DNA from: Saccharomycodes ludwigii
Lineage: Eukaryota > Ascomycota > Saccharomycetes > Saccharomycodales > Saccharomycodaceae
Direction: 5' to 3'
Assembly (NCBI RefSeq): GCF_020623625.1
Contig: NC_060205.1
Span: 613,501 to 677,500 of the forward strand
Length of the DNA stretch: 64,000 nt
Position 1 is the first letter of the stretch; the number at the start of each line of letters is the position of its first letter. The notes under the pieces were generated by a model that had not been told where the DNA came from, did not search any database, and saw nothing but the letters and a program-made list of their open reading frames with translations. Positions 48,131 through 57,837 of the stretch are shown here, piece by piece. The position numbers were made by a program, and so were the translations under genes.

Positions 48131-49852
48131 ATGTCTAGCGAGAAAATCGAAGGAGGTCCTTCAAGTGGCAGTAACAATGGTAGTGTCTTAAACGATCCTA
48201 CAGCAAACGATGATGTTCACTCCCAATTATCAACTCCCTCTCATGATAAAGCTGTTGATGATTCAATGAGTTATCAAAATGGTCCAAACGATCTTGAAAT
48301 GCCTAAAAAAGCTGGTGGTGCTTACGTAGGTGTCTCATTATTGTGTGTGATGGTTGCCTTTGGTGGTTACGTTTTCGGTTGGGATACTGGTACCATTTCT
48401 GGTTTTGTTGCCCAAACTGATTTTTTGAGAAGATTTGGTTCTTATAGTCACACTACTGGCAAATACTATTTGAGTAATGCTAGAATGGGTTTAGTTGTCG
48501 CTATTTTCAATATTGGTTGTGCTATCGGTGGTTTGACTTTGGGTAGATTAGGTGATATGTACGGTAGAAAAATTGGTTTGATGGCTGTTACCCTTGTCTA
48601 TGTTATTGGTATTCTTATCCAAATCTGTTCTTTTAACAAATGGTATCAATATTTCATTGGTAGAATTATTTCTGGTTTAGGTGTTGGTGGTATTTCTGTT
48701 TTGTCACCAATGTTGATCGGTGAAACTTCTCCAAAACATTTAAGAGGTACTTTGGTTGCATGTTACCAATTGATGATTACTTTGGGTATCTTTTTAGGTT
48801 ATTGTACTAATTTTGGTACTAAGAACTACAGTAACGAAGTGCAATGGAGAGTTCCATTAGGTTTATCATTTGCCTGGGCTTTGTTTATGGTGGGTGGTAT
48901 GACTTTTGTCCCAGAATCTGCTCGTTATTTATGTGAAAAGGACAGAGTTGAAGATGCCAAGAAATCTTTGTCTGTTGTTAATAAGGTTCCTATTGACGAT
49001 CCAGCTCTTCAAGCTGAAATTGATATTATTATGTCTGGTCTTGAGGCTGAAAGATTGGCTGGTAATGCCACTTTTGGGGAATTGTTTTCTACTAAGACTA
49101 AGGTTTTACAAAGATTAGTTATGGGTGTTATGTTACAAAGTTTGCAACAATTGACAGGTGATAACTATTTCTTCTACTACGGTACCACTGTTTTTGCATC
49201 TGTTGGTTTAGCTGATACTTTTGAAACTGCCATTGTTATTGGTGTTGTTAACTTTTTCAGTACATTTGTCGGTATTTGGGTTGTTGGTCGTTTTGGTCGT
49301 CGTACTTGTTTATTATGGGGTGCAGCCACTATGACATGTTGTATGGTTGTTTTCGCATCTGTTGGTGTCACAAGATTATGGCCAGAGGGTGCCGGCCATA
49401 AGGATATTGCAAGTAAAGGTGCCGGTAACTGTATGATTGTTTTCACATGTTTCTATATTTTCTGTTTTGCTACTACCTGGGCCCCATTAGCCTATGTTGT
49501 TGTTAGTGAATCTTATCCATTGAGAGTTAAATCCAAGTGTATGGCTATCGCTACCGCTGCCAATTGGATCTGGGGTTTCTTGATTTCATTTTTCACACCA
49601 TTTATCACTTCTGCCATTAATTTCTACTACGGTTATGTTTTCATGGGATGTTTAGTTTTCATGTTCTTCTACGTGTTCTTCTGTGTTCCAGAAACCAAAG
49701 GTTTGAGTTTAGAAGAAGTCAACGATATGTGGTTAGAAGGTGTTTTACCATGGAAATCTGCTTCCTGGGTTCCAGCCTCCAGAAGAGGTGCTGATTATGA
49801 TGTTGATGCTCTACAACATGATGAAAAGAAGGGTTGGAAGAAATTCTTTTAG
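48131..49852 (+). CDS. Hexose transporter, copy C of a tandem array
   Basis: 573 residues with the full set of HXT motifs. More diverged from A and B in the N-terminal tail, TM1-TM2 loop ([15 protein letters not shown]) and central cytosolic loop (about 225-260), but sharing long identical stretches in TM3-TM6 and TM7-TM12, a patchwork typical of repeated conversion. It lacks a neighbour of its kind on the right; SVF1 converges from the other side 795 bp away. Which sugars and affinities each copy serves cannot be told from the sequence. Confidence 0.96.
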   Translation: MSSEKIEGGPSSGSNNGSVLNDPTANDDVHSQLSTPSHDKAVDDSMSYQNGPNDLEMPKKAGGAYVGVSLLCVMVAFGGYVFGWDTGTISGFVAQTDFLRRFGSYSHTTGKYYLSNARMGLVVAIFNIGCAIGGLTLGRLGDMYGRKIGLMAVTLVYVIGILIQICSFNKWYQYFIGRIISGLGVGGISVLSPMLIGETSPKHLRGTLVACYQLMITLGIFLGYCTNFGTKNYSNEVQWRVPLGLSFAWALFMVGGMTFVPESARYLCEKDRVEDAKKSLSVVNKVPIDDPALQAEIDIIMSGLEAERLAGNATFGELFSTKTKVLQRLVMGVMLQSLQQLTGDNYFFYYGTTVFASVGLADTFETAIVIGVVNFFSTFVGIWVVGRFGRRTCLLWGAATMTCCMVVFASVGVTRLWPEGAGHKDIASKGAGNCMIVFTCFYIFCFATTWAPLAYVVVSESYPLRVKSKCMAIATAANWIWGFLISFFTPFITSAINFYYGYVFMGCLVFMFFYVFFCVPETKGLSLEEVNDMWLEGVLPWKSASWVPASRRGADYDVDALQHDEKKGWKKFF

Positions 49853-50647
49853 AATGACTTCAAGGTCGAGAGAAATGGAGTGATGATCAATTTTTTTTTT
49901 CTTAGCATTAGTGGGGATTGTCTTAATTTTAATTTTTTTTTTTTTAATTTTTTCTGCTCTTTGTTAATTTTTAATTGTTTGACATGAACATGTTTATTTT
50001 TGGTAATTTTCTATTTTGTTTTGCCTGATCATCGTAATGTGTTTTTAAGGATGCATTTGATTTTTATTTTATTTTATTTTATTTTTTATTTTATTTTATT
50101 TTATATTTAATGTAATTTTTTATTTAGTTTATCTATAATTTTCATGACTTCAATTTATTTTTATTACTTTTACACAATATGATTTTCTTAAAATTAATAT
50201 AATTTTAGTATTTTAATTTTCTTTATGTTAATCGTTCTAAATATAAGACGTCTAGATTTTGATATGCATCGTCTGTCTCCAAATCTCCAAAGGTTGAAAA
50301 AGTAAAATAAGAAAAGCGTTATAAACTAAACAATTCAATTAGATTGCAAATCATATGTATACTATATTATGATAAGTTGTACTAAAAGGGAGAAAAAAAA
50401 AAAAAAAAATTAAAAGCAATAACATATAAGCGTGAAACCGAACTATCTGGTAAAGAAAAAAAAAAAAGGTATCATTATATATACATATATATTTGTCTTT
50501 TTGTTTTTTTTTTTTTTATTTTTTTTTTAATTTTTATTTTTAATTTTTTGTTTATATCTTGATGTATTTATGACACTCTATATTTTTGCCCCTGTTATTA
50601 TTTATCTTCCTTTTTATATATGTGTACATGTGTAAATGTAAAAGCTT
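49853..50647. other. Intergenic HXT-C / SVF1 (convergent)
   Basis: 795 bp between two 3' ends, AT-rich with (TTTTA)n around 50066-50105 and T runs. No gene or site recognised. Confidence 0.65.
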
Positions 50648-52003
50648 CTAAATCCACGTACCTGCTAAATCATCTGTCATAGAATCAACGGTGTAATTAT
50701 TACTATCTTCGTAGTCATCATTTCTAACATTCTCCACATCGTCGGCATTGTCAGCGCTCTCCTCTAGGATAAAAGTAAATTCAAACCACCCAACACCATG
50801 TTCTACAATATCAGTTTCACCTTTTTCTCTTTCCTTTCCATCTTCTTCGTTACCCTCTTTTTTAATAGTTAACGTAAAATCAGAACAATATTGATAGATA
50901 TATGGTTTAGTACCAGCAACACCAGTGACTATATTTTTAATAAAAGTAGGAATCTCTTTCATGACATCGACTCTTTCCACTAACTCTTCATCTCCCAAAG
51001 AACCTTCTAAAGTAGCGTGGAATGGGGTATTAACAACACTATCATTATACACCCCGTTATAGTCTATAACCACTTTTGTAGGACAACTCCAACCAACGCT
51101 ATCAACAATACAGTCCAAGTGTTGACAATCATTGTCAACAGTACAACTTAATATCTTATCATCCTTAACAACGATACCAACAGAAACTTTCGTATTGCCA
51201 TATGACTTGGGGGTAACGAATTCCATTAGGACGGCTGAATAGTGTTCATTTACGAAATTCATAAAGTTCCAACTTTTGGCAGCATGATGTGGTTTCATAC
51301 CTTGCAAAGCCATAACAAACATACCAATAGCCTTGTTTCCAGAGTTGTCAAACTCAATAACTTCATGATCACCAGGTAATGTGATGGTACCTGTGCACTC
51401 GTTTCTTGGCCAAAAAACGTGTCTCATTCTCCCCCAACTGTTTTCGATATCTGGACCGTAGTATGTGGTTGGGTCTTCACCGACTTTGACCCCCGGGGCG
51501 ATTTTGGTGAATGTCAAATCCACTTTTAGATCGTCGTTGGTGTCGTCAGAGACGAAATGTATTTTTGTATCATTATCGATCCATTCGATTTTCAAACTAT
51601 CAGAATAGAAATTACCGTTAATTATTTCGACCTCATCTAGATGATTAGAAGCCCAAATAGTTTCAAAAGTGGTGGCATCTTTCGAGTCGGCTGAGGGTTT
51701 TTTGAGATAGTTGTATAGTTTAAATGTGAATTGGGCAGTGGTATGTAAACCACCGATATTAGAATGAATAACTTGAGCAAATCCAATATAACCTTTATTA
51801 AAGTCTTTGAAATAAAAGGTGGATGTTTCAACGTTTGTGTTTTCTGGGACTTGCCAATGGAAATCTTTGCTAGTTGCTTCAACAAATGGATTAGATGAGT
51901 CAAGAAGACTTTTTTTTGTACATGGATGGATGTGATCTGTACCATACTCCGGTTCAGCTAAGCCTGTAACAGAAGATATACTGCCTTGGATCCATTTTAG
52001 CAT
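50648..52003 (-). CDS. SVF1: Svf1, survival factor / ceramide-handling protein
   Basis: 451 residues (S. cerevisiae Svf1 481). The N terminus MLKWIQGSISSVTGLAEPEYG is nearly that of Svf1 and can form the amphipathic helix that binds membranes. The two lipocalin-like halves follow, with VETSTFYFKDF, FAQVIHSNIGGLHTTAQFTF, WGRMRHVFWPRN, FVMALQGMKPHHAAKSWNFMNF and GTKPYIYQY. The long acidic insertion of the S. cerevisiae protein is missing here, which explains the shorter length. Svf1 acts in sphingolipid homeostasis and oxidative-stress survival. Order HXT-SVF1-MRP1-PAL1 is as on S. cerevisiae chromosome IV. Confidence 0.96.
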   Translation of the reverse strand: MLKWIQGSISSVTGLAEPEYGTDHIHPCTKKSLLDSSNPFVEATSKDFHWQVPENTNVETSTFYFKDFNKGYIGFAQVIHSNIGGLHTTAQFTFKLYNYLKKPSADSKDATTFETIWASNHLDEVEIINGNFYSDSLKIEWIDNDTKIHFVSDDTNDDLKVDLTFTKIAPGVKVGEDPTTYYGPDIENSWGRMRHVFWPRNECTGTITLPGDHEVIEFDNSGNKAIGMFVMALQGMKPHHAAKSWNFMNFVNEHYSAVLMEFVTPKSYGNTKVSVGIVVKDDKILSCTVDNDCQHLDCIVDSVGWSCPTKVVIDYNGVYNDSVVNTPFHATLEGSLGDEELVERVDVMKEIPTFIKNIVTGVAGTKPYIYQYCSDFTLTIKKEGNEEDGKEREKGETDIVEHGVGWFEFTFILEESADNADDVENVRNDDYEDSNNYTVDSMTDDLAGTWI

Positions 52004-52361
52004 TTTTGGTTAGTTTTTGTATAAATAGTCTATCAAATAATGGTGATATAATGGCAACGTAAGAGGGAGAGAAAGGAGAGGGGGGGGGATGGTGCTCCTG
52101 TTGCTATTTATGTATATTTGGTTAGTTATTATTTGTTGGTTTGAAAATTGAGAAGAAGTAAGAAGTAGTAGACAAGGATGAAAGAATTGATACAGTGCAA
52201 TGATTTATATTTATAATAATATAAAAGAAATAAGAATATTTTTTTTTTTGTTTTTATAAACGAATTAAAAAAAAAAAAAAAAGATTTTATTTATTTTTTA
52301 TGTGCATTTCTGCAGGGAATCAGTTATAAGAAATGCTTAGAGAATTACGCACAGTGCTTTC

Positions 52362-52413
52362 TTTTTCTTTTCTTTTCTTTTCTTTTCTTTTCTTTTCTTT
52401 TCTTTTCTTTTCT
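52362..52413 (+). repeat. (TTTTC)n microsatellite
   Basis: About ten pentamer units between SVF1 and MRP1. Confidence 0.9.
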
Positions 52414-52512
52414 GTCCGTTGGTTCACAACATTTGCATAGAAAACAGCGCAGAGCAACGTGGAATGGCGGTCCTTTTGTTTCTTTTTTTTGTTTCCCTTT
52501 TTTTCTAAGTTG

Positions 52513-52521
52513 GGTGGCAAA
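52513..52521 (+). promoter_or_regulatory. PACE element (Rpn4 site) between SVF1 and MRP1
   Basis: Exact GGTGGCAAA on the plus strand, 510 bp from the SVF1 start and 220 bp from the MRP1 start. Confidence 0.6.
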
Positions 52522-52740
52522 AATAAAATAAAATAAAATAAAATAAAATAAAATGAAAAAGGAGTTTTTTTTCTCTCATTTTCAACAAACTTGGACTTGG
52601 AATCGCTGCCAGTGTGTAAATATCACACTTGTTAAGCGATATCGTACTATCTAATCTATTTTACAAAAGCTTACCACTTCTTTCCCCCTCCCCCACAACC
52701 CTCCATAACAGATCATTCCTTTTTCAAAACATCTTCCAAC

Positions 52741-53739
52741 ATGTTTAAGAAAGTCTCTTCTTCCATTCCCAGATCCGCTTCCTACTTACAAAAACCGTTA
52801 GTCAGATCATATTACACTATCCCAACTCTATCCAATTTACCAAATAGTGCAAGCAACGATACTGATGTCCCAGGTTTATTTTCTAAAGAAGGGTTGAAGA
52901 AAGCATGGAATGATAGGGCCTTGTATTATTGCTCAAAATTAAATGAATTGACCGCTAAAACTGAAAGTAGATCTTTGGATCACATAATTTCTAACTATGC
53001 CACCGTTCCCTCAAAGAAAAACATTTATGATTACGCTGTATTATTGGATAATTTATTTATGGCTTATTCAAACATTAAGATCCCCACCACTAACACTACT
53101 ATTGTCAAACCTTCCAGCCAGGATTTGATTACTTTAAAGCACCATTTTAACAGTAATTCCGGTGCTTTATTTGGAAACGAACCTTTGGAATTCAATTGTG
53201 AAGCTATTGATAGATTATTAAAAAGGTCCTTTGGTAGTATTATTGAATTTAGAACTTTGCTGTTATCATCCAACTTGAGTGTGACTGGTGATGGTTTTAC
53301 TTGGTTAGTAGCCAAATCATTAGTTCTAACCGAAAGTCAAGATACAGATGCATCTTCTTTCTCCAATATCAATGATGTTGAGTTGTTTGTTATTAATACC
53401 TACAACGCTGGTACTCCAATAAATAATCATATAAGATTGGGCAATTACAATTCTATTATGAAAAAGTTGAAAGAGCAGCAAAAACAGGATGCTTCCACCG
53501 ACGAATATAATACCGATTTTACCACCAGCATTTTGACTTTACAAGAAGCCAAGGAAAAGGAAGTTTTCAATCATTCTCAGAAAGATTATAGATATGTTCC
53601 GTTGTTAGCTATTGATGCTTCTCCGAAATCTTGGTTACATGATTATGGTGTTTTTGGTAAGAGCAAATATTTAAATAATGTATGGGAATCCATTGACTGG
53701 AATAAAGTTGAAGAAAGATTGTTAAGAGCTGGTAATTGA
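52741..53739 (+). CDS. MRP1: Mrp1, mitochondrial small ribosomal subunit protein (mS43)
   Basis: 332 residues (S. cerevisiae Mrp1 321). A presequence rich in Ser, Arg and Lys covers about the first 25 residues (KKVSSSIPRSASYLQKPLVRS). The rest has the iron/manganese superoxide dismutase-like fold that Mrp1 shares, without a full metal site: the C-terminal block PLLAIDASPKSWLHDYGVFGKSKYL is recognisable. In S. cerevisiae it works with Rsm26 in the small mitoribosomal subunit. It is on the plus strand here, whereas it is tandem with SVF1 in S. cerevisiae, so it was inverted in one lineage. Confidence 0.94.
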   Translation: MFKKVSSSIPRSASYLQKPLVRSYYTIPTLSNLPNSASNDTDVPGLFSKEGLKKAWNDRALYYCSKLNELTAKTESRSLDHIISNYATVPSKKNIYDYAVLLDNLFMAYSNIKIPTTNTTIVKPSSQDLITLKHHFNSNSGALFGNEPLEFNCEAIDRLLKRSFGSIIEFRTLLLSSNLSVTGDGFTWLVAKSLVLTESQDTDASSFSNINDVELFVINTYNAGTPINNHIRLGNYNSIMKKLKEQQKQDASTDEYNTDFTTSILTLQEAKEKEVFNHSQKDYRYVPLLAIDASPKSWLHDYGVFGKSKYLNNVWESIDWNKVEERLLRAGN

Positions 53740-53894
53740 AAATTTAAAAAAAGACAACCTTGTACATTATCATGTAAATATATGTATCTAAACTTCTTCT
53801 TTGCCGTTAATAGGCTTACAAATATCAATAAATACTATAACATATATATATATATATATATACACACACATATACACATAAATAGCTAAACTTT

Positions 53895-55595
53895 TCATTG
53901 TTCTTTAGCGTTAACAGATAATATTTCGTCAATTACATCTGTACCAACTTTGTCGATATATTCATCGTCACTCAAGTTGGAAATAGGTCCCTTATAATAT
54001 TTCTTTTGATAGGTTATGTAATAAACCCAAGCCAAAATACAAACACCGGGTCCAATCACACAAGCATAGTTCATGGTATCTTTGGTAACGCCGTGCTGCA
54101 TGGAGGGGAACATGACTAAAATAATGATAAAACATTGAAACAAAACACTGAACCAATCAACCGCTGGTCCCCAAAACTTGCCCAGGTAGAATGGACCAGG
54201 TTTAAATATATGCTTGCCGCAAGTATTTCTTAAGGAACTAGTAACAGCCCAAGAAAAATAATTACATGCAATCAACAAACTGAACAATGCGTTGGCAGCG
54301 GCAGTATCAATCAAACATAGCAATCCTAAGGCTAAGGAGCCAAATCCACATGCTAACACTGCATTAAATGGAACCGAAATATTAGTTTTGACCATCTTAA
54401 TATATTTGGAGAAAATCAACCCATTATCTCTAGCAAATGCATAAACCTGTCTAGAGACAGCGGTCATGATGGATGCACCCATCAAGAATTGACAAAAGGC
54501 GATCAATGACATAAAAGCAATAGCCCAGTTTTTACCTAAGGAGTCGTAAATAATTTGTGCCAATGCAAACCCATATTCACTATCAATAATTCTTTCCAAA
54601 TCCGGATCGATACAAGCCATCAAACAAATACATATTAGCCATCCTATTACCCAACATGCCGTGATAGAGCCTATGATACCAACAGGCACGGCTTTACTAG
54701 CATCTTTGGCTTCCTCACTTTGATGGACACAAGAGTCAAAGGCACCGATAGTCCAGCAAGCAGGCATGAAGCCTTCTAGGCAGAATTGCCAACCATTGTT
54801 CCAGTCAGAAAAATTTTCAAAAGTACCAAATATAAATTTGCCATCGTTAAATCCACCTCTATTTATCTTGGTACCAATTGGCAATGCAATGAACAATAAA
54901 ACAATAATAAAACAATTACAAACGATTGAAAAAGTTTGCAATCTCGAAATGGCGGTGGATGCAACAGCAGTTAAAATAACCATGACAATAACCCCGCCTA
55001 CAAAAACACCATAGGTTTTGCCATTAGTGATTTCAAAATCACCATCTTTTTGAATCACGACAGCAGCCAAAACTTCCTCTGCAAAACCATACGCAATGGA
55101 ACAAACACCAGCAATCAAGGCCAAAGAATTAGCCCATCCAATAATGAATGATAGGACAACCTTGTATTTTGGGGGTGTATATAAATAAGTCCAATAGAAC
55201 AACCCGCCAGCAGTTGGACAAGCTGATGCAGACTGTGCCAAAGAAATACCAATTGTTAAAATACAACCACCTGTGATGAACCACCCCCATATTAATGTGA
55301 CTGGACCCCCAGTTAACCCACCACCTAAAACTGTTGCAATTGATGGCAATAAACCCATGATAGAGAAGGCAATACCAAAAACTTGAAATGTGCTAAATTG
55401 TCTTTTTAATTCTTGTTTATAACCGATTTCTGCCAATAACGCTTCATCGCCGTGCGCCGTATTGGCGTTGATGTAATTTACATCTTCTCCTGTTTTCGAT
55501 CTAACCGTACGGATTGAAGTTATGGGCTCCACATTTCCAGCAGAATCATCGAGATTGGTATCAATGTTTATAATATAGTTATCTTTTTTAGACAT
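53895..55595 (-). CDS. UGA4: Uga4-type GABA / delta-aminolevulinate permease
   Basis: 566 residues (S. cerevisiae Uga4 571). Amino acid-polyamine-choline superfamily with about 12 membrane segments. Strong Uga4 matches: LLAEIGYKQELKRQFST before TM1, FGIAFSIMGLLPSIA in TM1, DWNNGWQFCLEGFMPACWTIG, FDSCVHQSEEAKDA and QIIYDSLGKNWAIAFMSLIAF. Uga4 imports GABA and 5-aminolevulinate, largely at the vacuole in S. cerevisiae, under GATA factors and Uga3. GATA-type sites are present upstream (GATAAG on the minus strand at 55811-55816; TTATCT near 56088 and 56108). It is inserted between MRP1 and PAL1, which are neighbours in S. cerevisiae. Confidence 0.95.
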   Translation of the reverse strand: MSKKDNYIINIDTNLDDSAGNVEPITSIRTVRSKTGEDVNYINANTAHGDEALLAEIGYKQELKRQFSTFQVFGIAFSIMGLLPSIATVLGGGLTGGPVTLIWGWFITGGCILTIGISLAQSASACPTAGGLFYWTYLYTPPKYKVVLSFIIGWANSLALIAGVCSIAYGFAEEVLAAVVIQKDGDFEITNGKTYGVFVGGVIVMVILTAVASTAISRLQTFSIVCNCFIIVLLFIALPIGTKINRGGFNDGKFIFGTFENFSDWNNGWQFCLEGFMPACWTIGAFDSCVHQSEEAKDASKAVPVGIIGSITACWVIGWLICICLMACIDPDLERIIDSEYGFALAQIIYDSLGKNWAIAFMSLIAFCQFLMGASIMTAVSRQVYAFARDNGLIFSKYIKMVKTNISVPFNAVLACGFGSLALGLLCLIDTAAANALFSLLIACNYFSWAVTSSLRNTCGKHIFKPGPFYLGKFWGPAVDWFSVLFQCFIIILVMFPSMQHGVTKDTMNYACVIGPGVCILAWVYYITYQKKYYKGPISNLSDDEYIDKVGTDVIDEILSVNAKEQ

Positions 55596-57837
55596 ATTGT
55601 ATCCTTATCCTTTTTTATCTTGTTTATATATAGTCGCTATAAGAAATTGAAAATAAAAAATGGAAAATAAAGAAAAAGAAAAATAAAAAAGATAATTTAG
55701 TTAATATATACACTTATATATATATACTTGATTAAATTAACTTTAGTTATAAAGAATATATACTGTCATTTGAAAATATCTTTAGGAAAAAAAAAAAAAA
55801 AAAATGGGTTCTTATCATCTTTAATTAAATCAATGAAAAATCAGTAAAAAAAAAAACCCAGAAAATATTATCAATTAAATGTTGATTAAACTATTCAGTT
55901 ATCTTTTTCGGGTATCAACTTTATTATTAGTGATTAATACATATACATATATATATATATATATACATATATTTAATACGGGAATCAAAACTATAACTCT
56001 CCGTGAATTAATTTACCTTAACGACGTTTCTAATTAGAATTAAATACACATATCTTTAAATGACAAGAGGAAGTAAAAGACCATGATTATCTTATTTAAA
56101 ATAATTTTATCTGTCATCTTTTCAAGTGTTTTAATATAATGTTGGTATCAATATCATCATAGCCGCTAGAAAAAAATAGCAGTTTGTGCATAATATCTGC
56201 AGCGCCAGCACACACTTTTTTGAGACTAATAACCTCTGTTCGGGTTTCCTAATGGGGAAGGTACAGCATATCATCTATGGAACGATTTTAAATGATAATA
56301 ATAAAAAAAAGAAAATGCTTTTTATTGGATTATTACAAGGAAAGAAAATAAAGATACAAATGATTGATTAGTCTAAAAACCATTAAGAATAAAGTCAGGT
56401 AAAATAGAAGAAAAAAAAAAGCCTCCTTTATTAACATATATTTCTTAATACTGTTCATTTAATTGTTAGCGTATCACTTTTATAGATTATATGCTACGAT
56501 GATAAACCAAGGCCTAAAAATATTGATATTCTATCTGCGTTCAAGTTCTATAGACATTAATACATACCCGTTTTTTTTCTTTCTTCCTCTATAACTTAGT
56601 ACTTTCCTCTATTTATCCTCTCCTCCCCTTTCTGCAATGTAAGAATGCTACTACTAGTGATAGTAAGATCGCAACGTTTAGATTTAATAAAATAGACGTG
56701 TAGTTGTTAATAATTATTTTCCATAAAAGCATTAAATTACATTTTTAAACGTAGTAACATTTATAGATAGCTGTTAATAAATTTACAGTACCACTAAAAC
56801 CAGTCCATATGATATAGAATTCAGAATGGTACCAATTACAACTTTCCACTAAAAGGTACCACATTGTAGAAAGACAATATTACCACATGCCCATGATACC
56901 AAGTTATCAGTTACTTCTGTCTTCAACCATATTCTTTTTTTTTTTTTTATTGAAATTCGGGTACTTATAAAATCAGGTAAATAGGTGAAAATGCATAATG
57001 CAAGACATCAATACCAATATCAGTGTAAATAGCCGTATATCTCACATACAAACATATTGGTATGGAAATGATGATTAATAATATAAGTGAACAATTTATT
57101 TTTTGATGAAATAGAGGTTGTTTGTTCATAACTAAAAAAAAAAAAAAAAAAAAAACAATCATTTTCTGTAATTTTTCTTTTCAACAAACAATAATAGATT
57201 AACAGTGGAAGCCAAACAATTTTAGTCAGTATTACAGTTTCATTTTTAGCAGCACTTGATTTTATTTACGAGCTAAAAATACATTATTGTTGTTACGAGT
57301 GTAACAACTAACAATTCAAGCAGTTCAATCACTTTTATTTTTCTCCTATTGATATCTTCGTGCATTTTCTATTTATTTTAAGAAGAAAATTAACTTTAAT
57401 TTTTTATTATATTTATCTTCCTGTCTTCCCTTAAACAAAAAAAAAAAAAAAAAAAAATACAAGAAACATTCACAATTTCTAATATTTCCTGGTGCCTTTC
57501 CCATTGTTATGGATTATCTTTATTGAAGGAGCATAAATTAAAGTTTATATAACACAAAATAACAAAGGGGAAAAAAAAAAAAAAAAAAAAGAAAAAAATC
57601 CTTGTAAAAAATATATAAAGTATGAAAGTCTTTCCAAAATAAAAATGTACAGCAAAAAAAAAAAAAACCCAATATTCTGATTATAAAGAAAAAATTAACA
57701 TACAGGGCTGCCTATAAGACGAATTCAAATAATGGAAAAGAAATTAACACAGAAAACAAGATTACAAGATAATTTTGCTTCTAATCAACATGTGATCTGA
57801 GCCACATATTCTTTTCCAATAGTAATCTTTGTATTCT
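55596..57837. other. 2.2 kb region between UGA4 and PAL1 without a gene
   Basis: No open frame over 65 codons. Contains AT runs, an alternating TA tract at 55942-55971, GATA-type sites near UGA4, and A runs at 57133-57153, 57438-57457 and 57571-57590. I looked for known yeast structural RNAs (U1-U6, SCR1, RNase P/MRP, tRNA boxes) and recognised none. Confidence 0.55.
55811..55816 (-). promoter_or_regulatory. GATAAG site upstream of UGA4
   Basis: GATAAG on the coding-strand sense about 215 bp before the UGA4 start, as used by Gln3/Gat1-type nitrogen regulators. Confidence 0.4.

Larger units (their letters stand above)
52004..52740. promoter_or_regulatory. Divergent SVF1/MRP1 promoter
   Basis: 737 bp. 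Contains a G9 run near 52080, a (TTTTC)n tract (52362-52413), a perfect PACE box and an (AAAAT)n tract directly after it (52519-52555). Confidence 0.7.
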
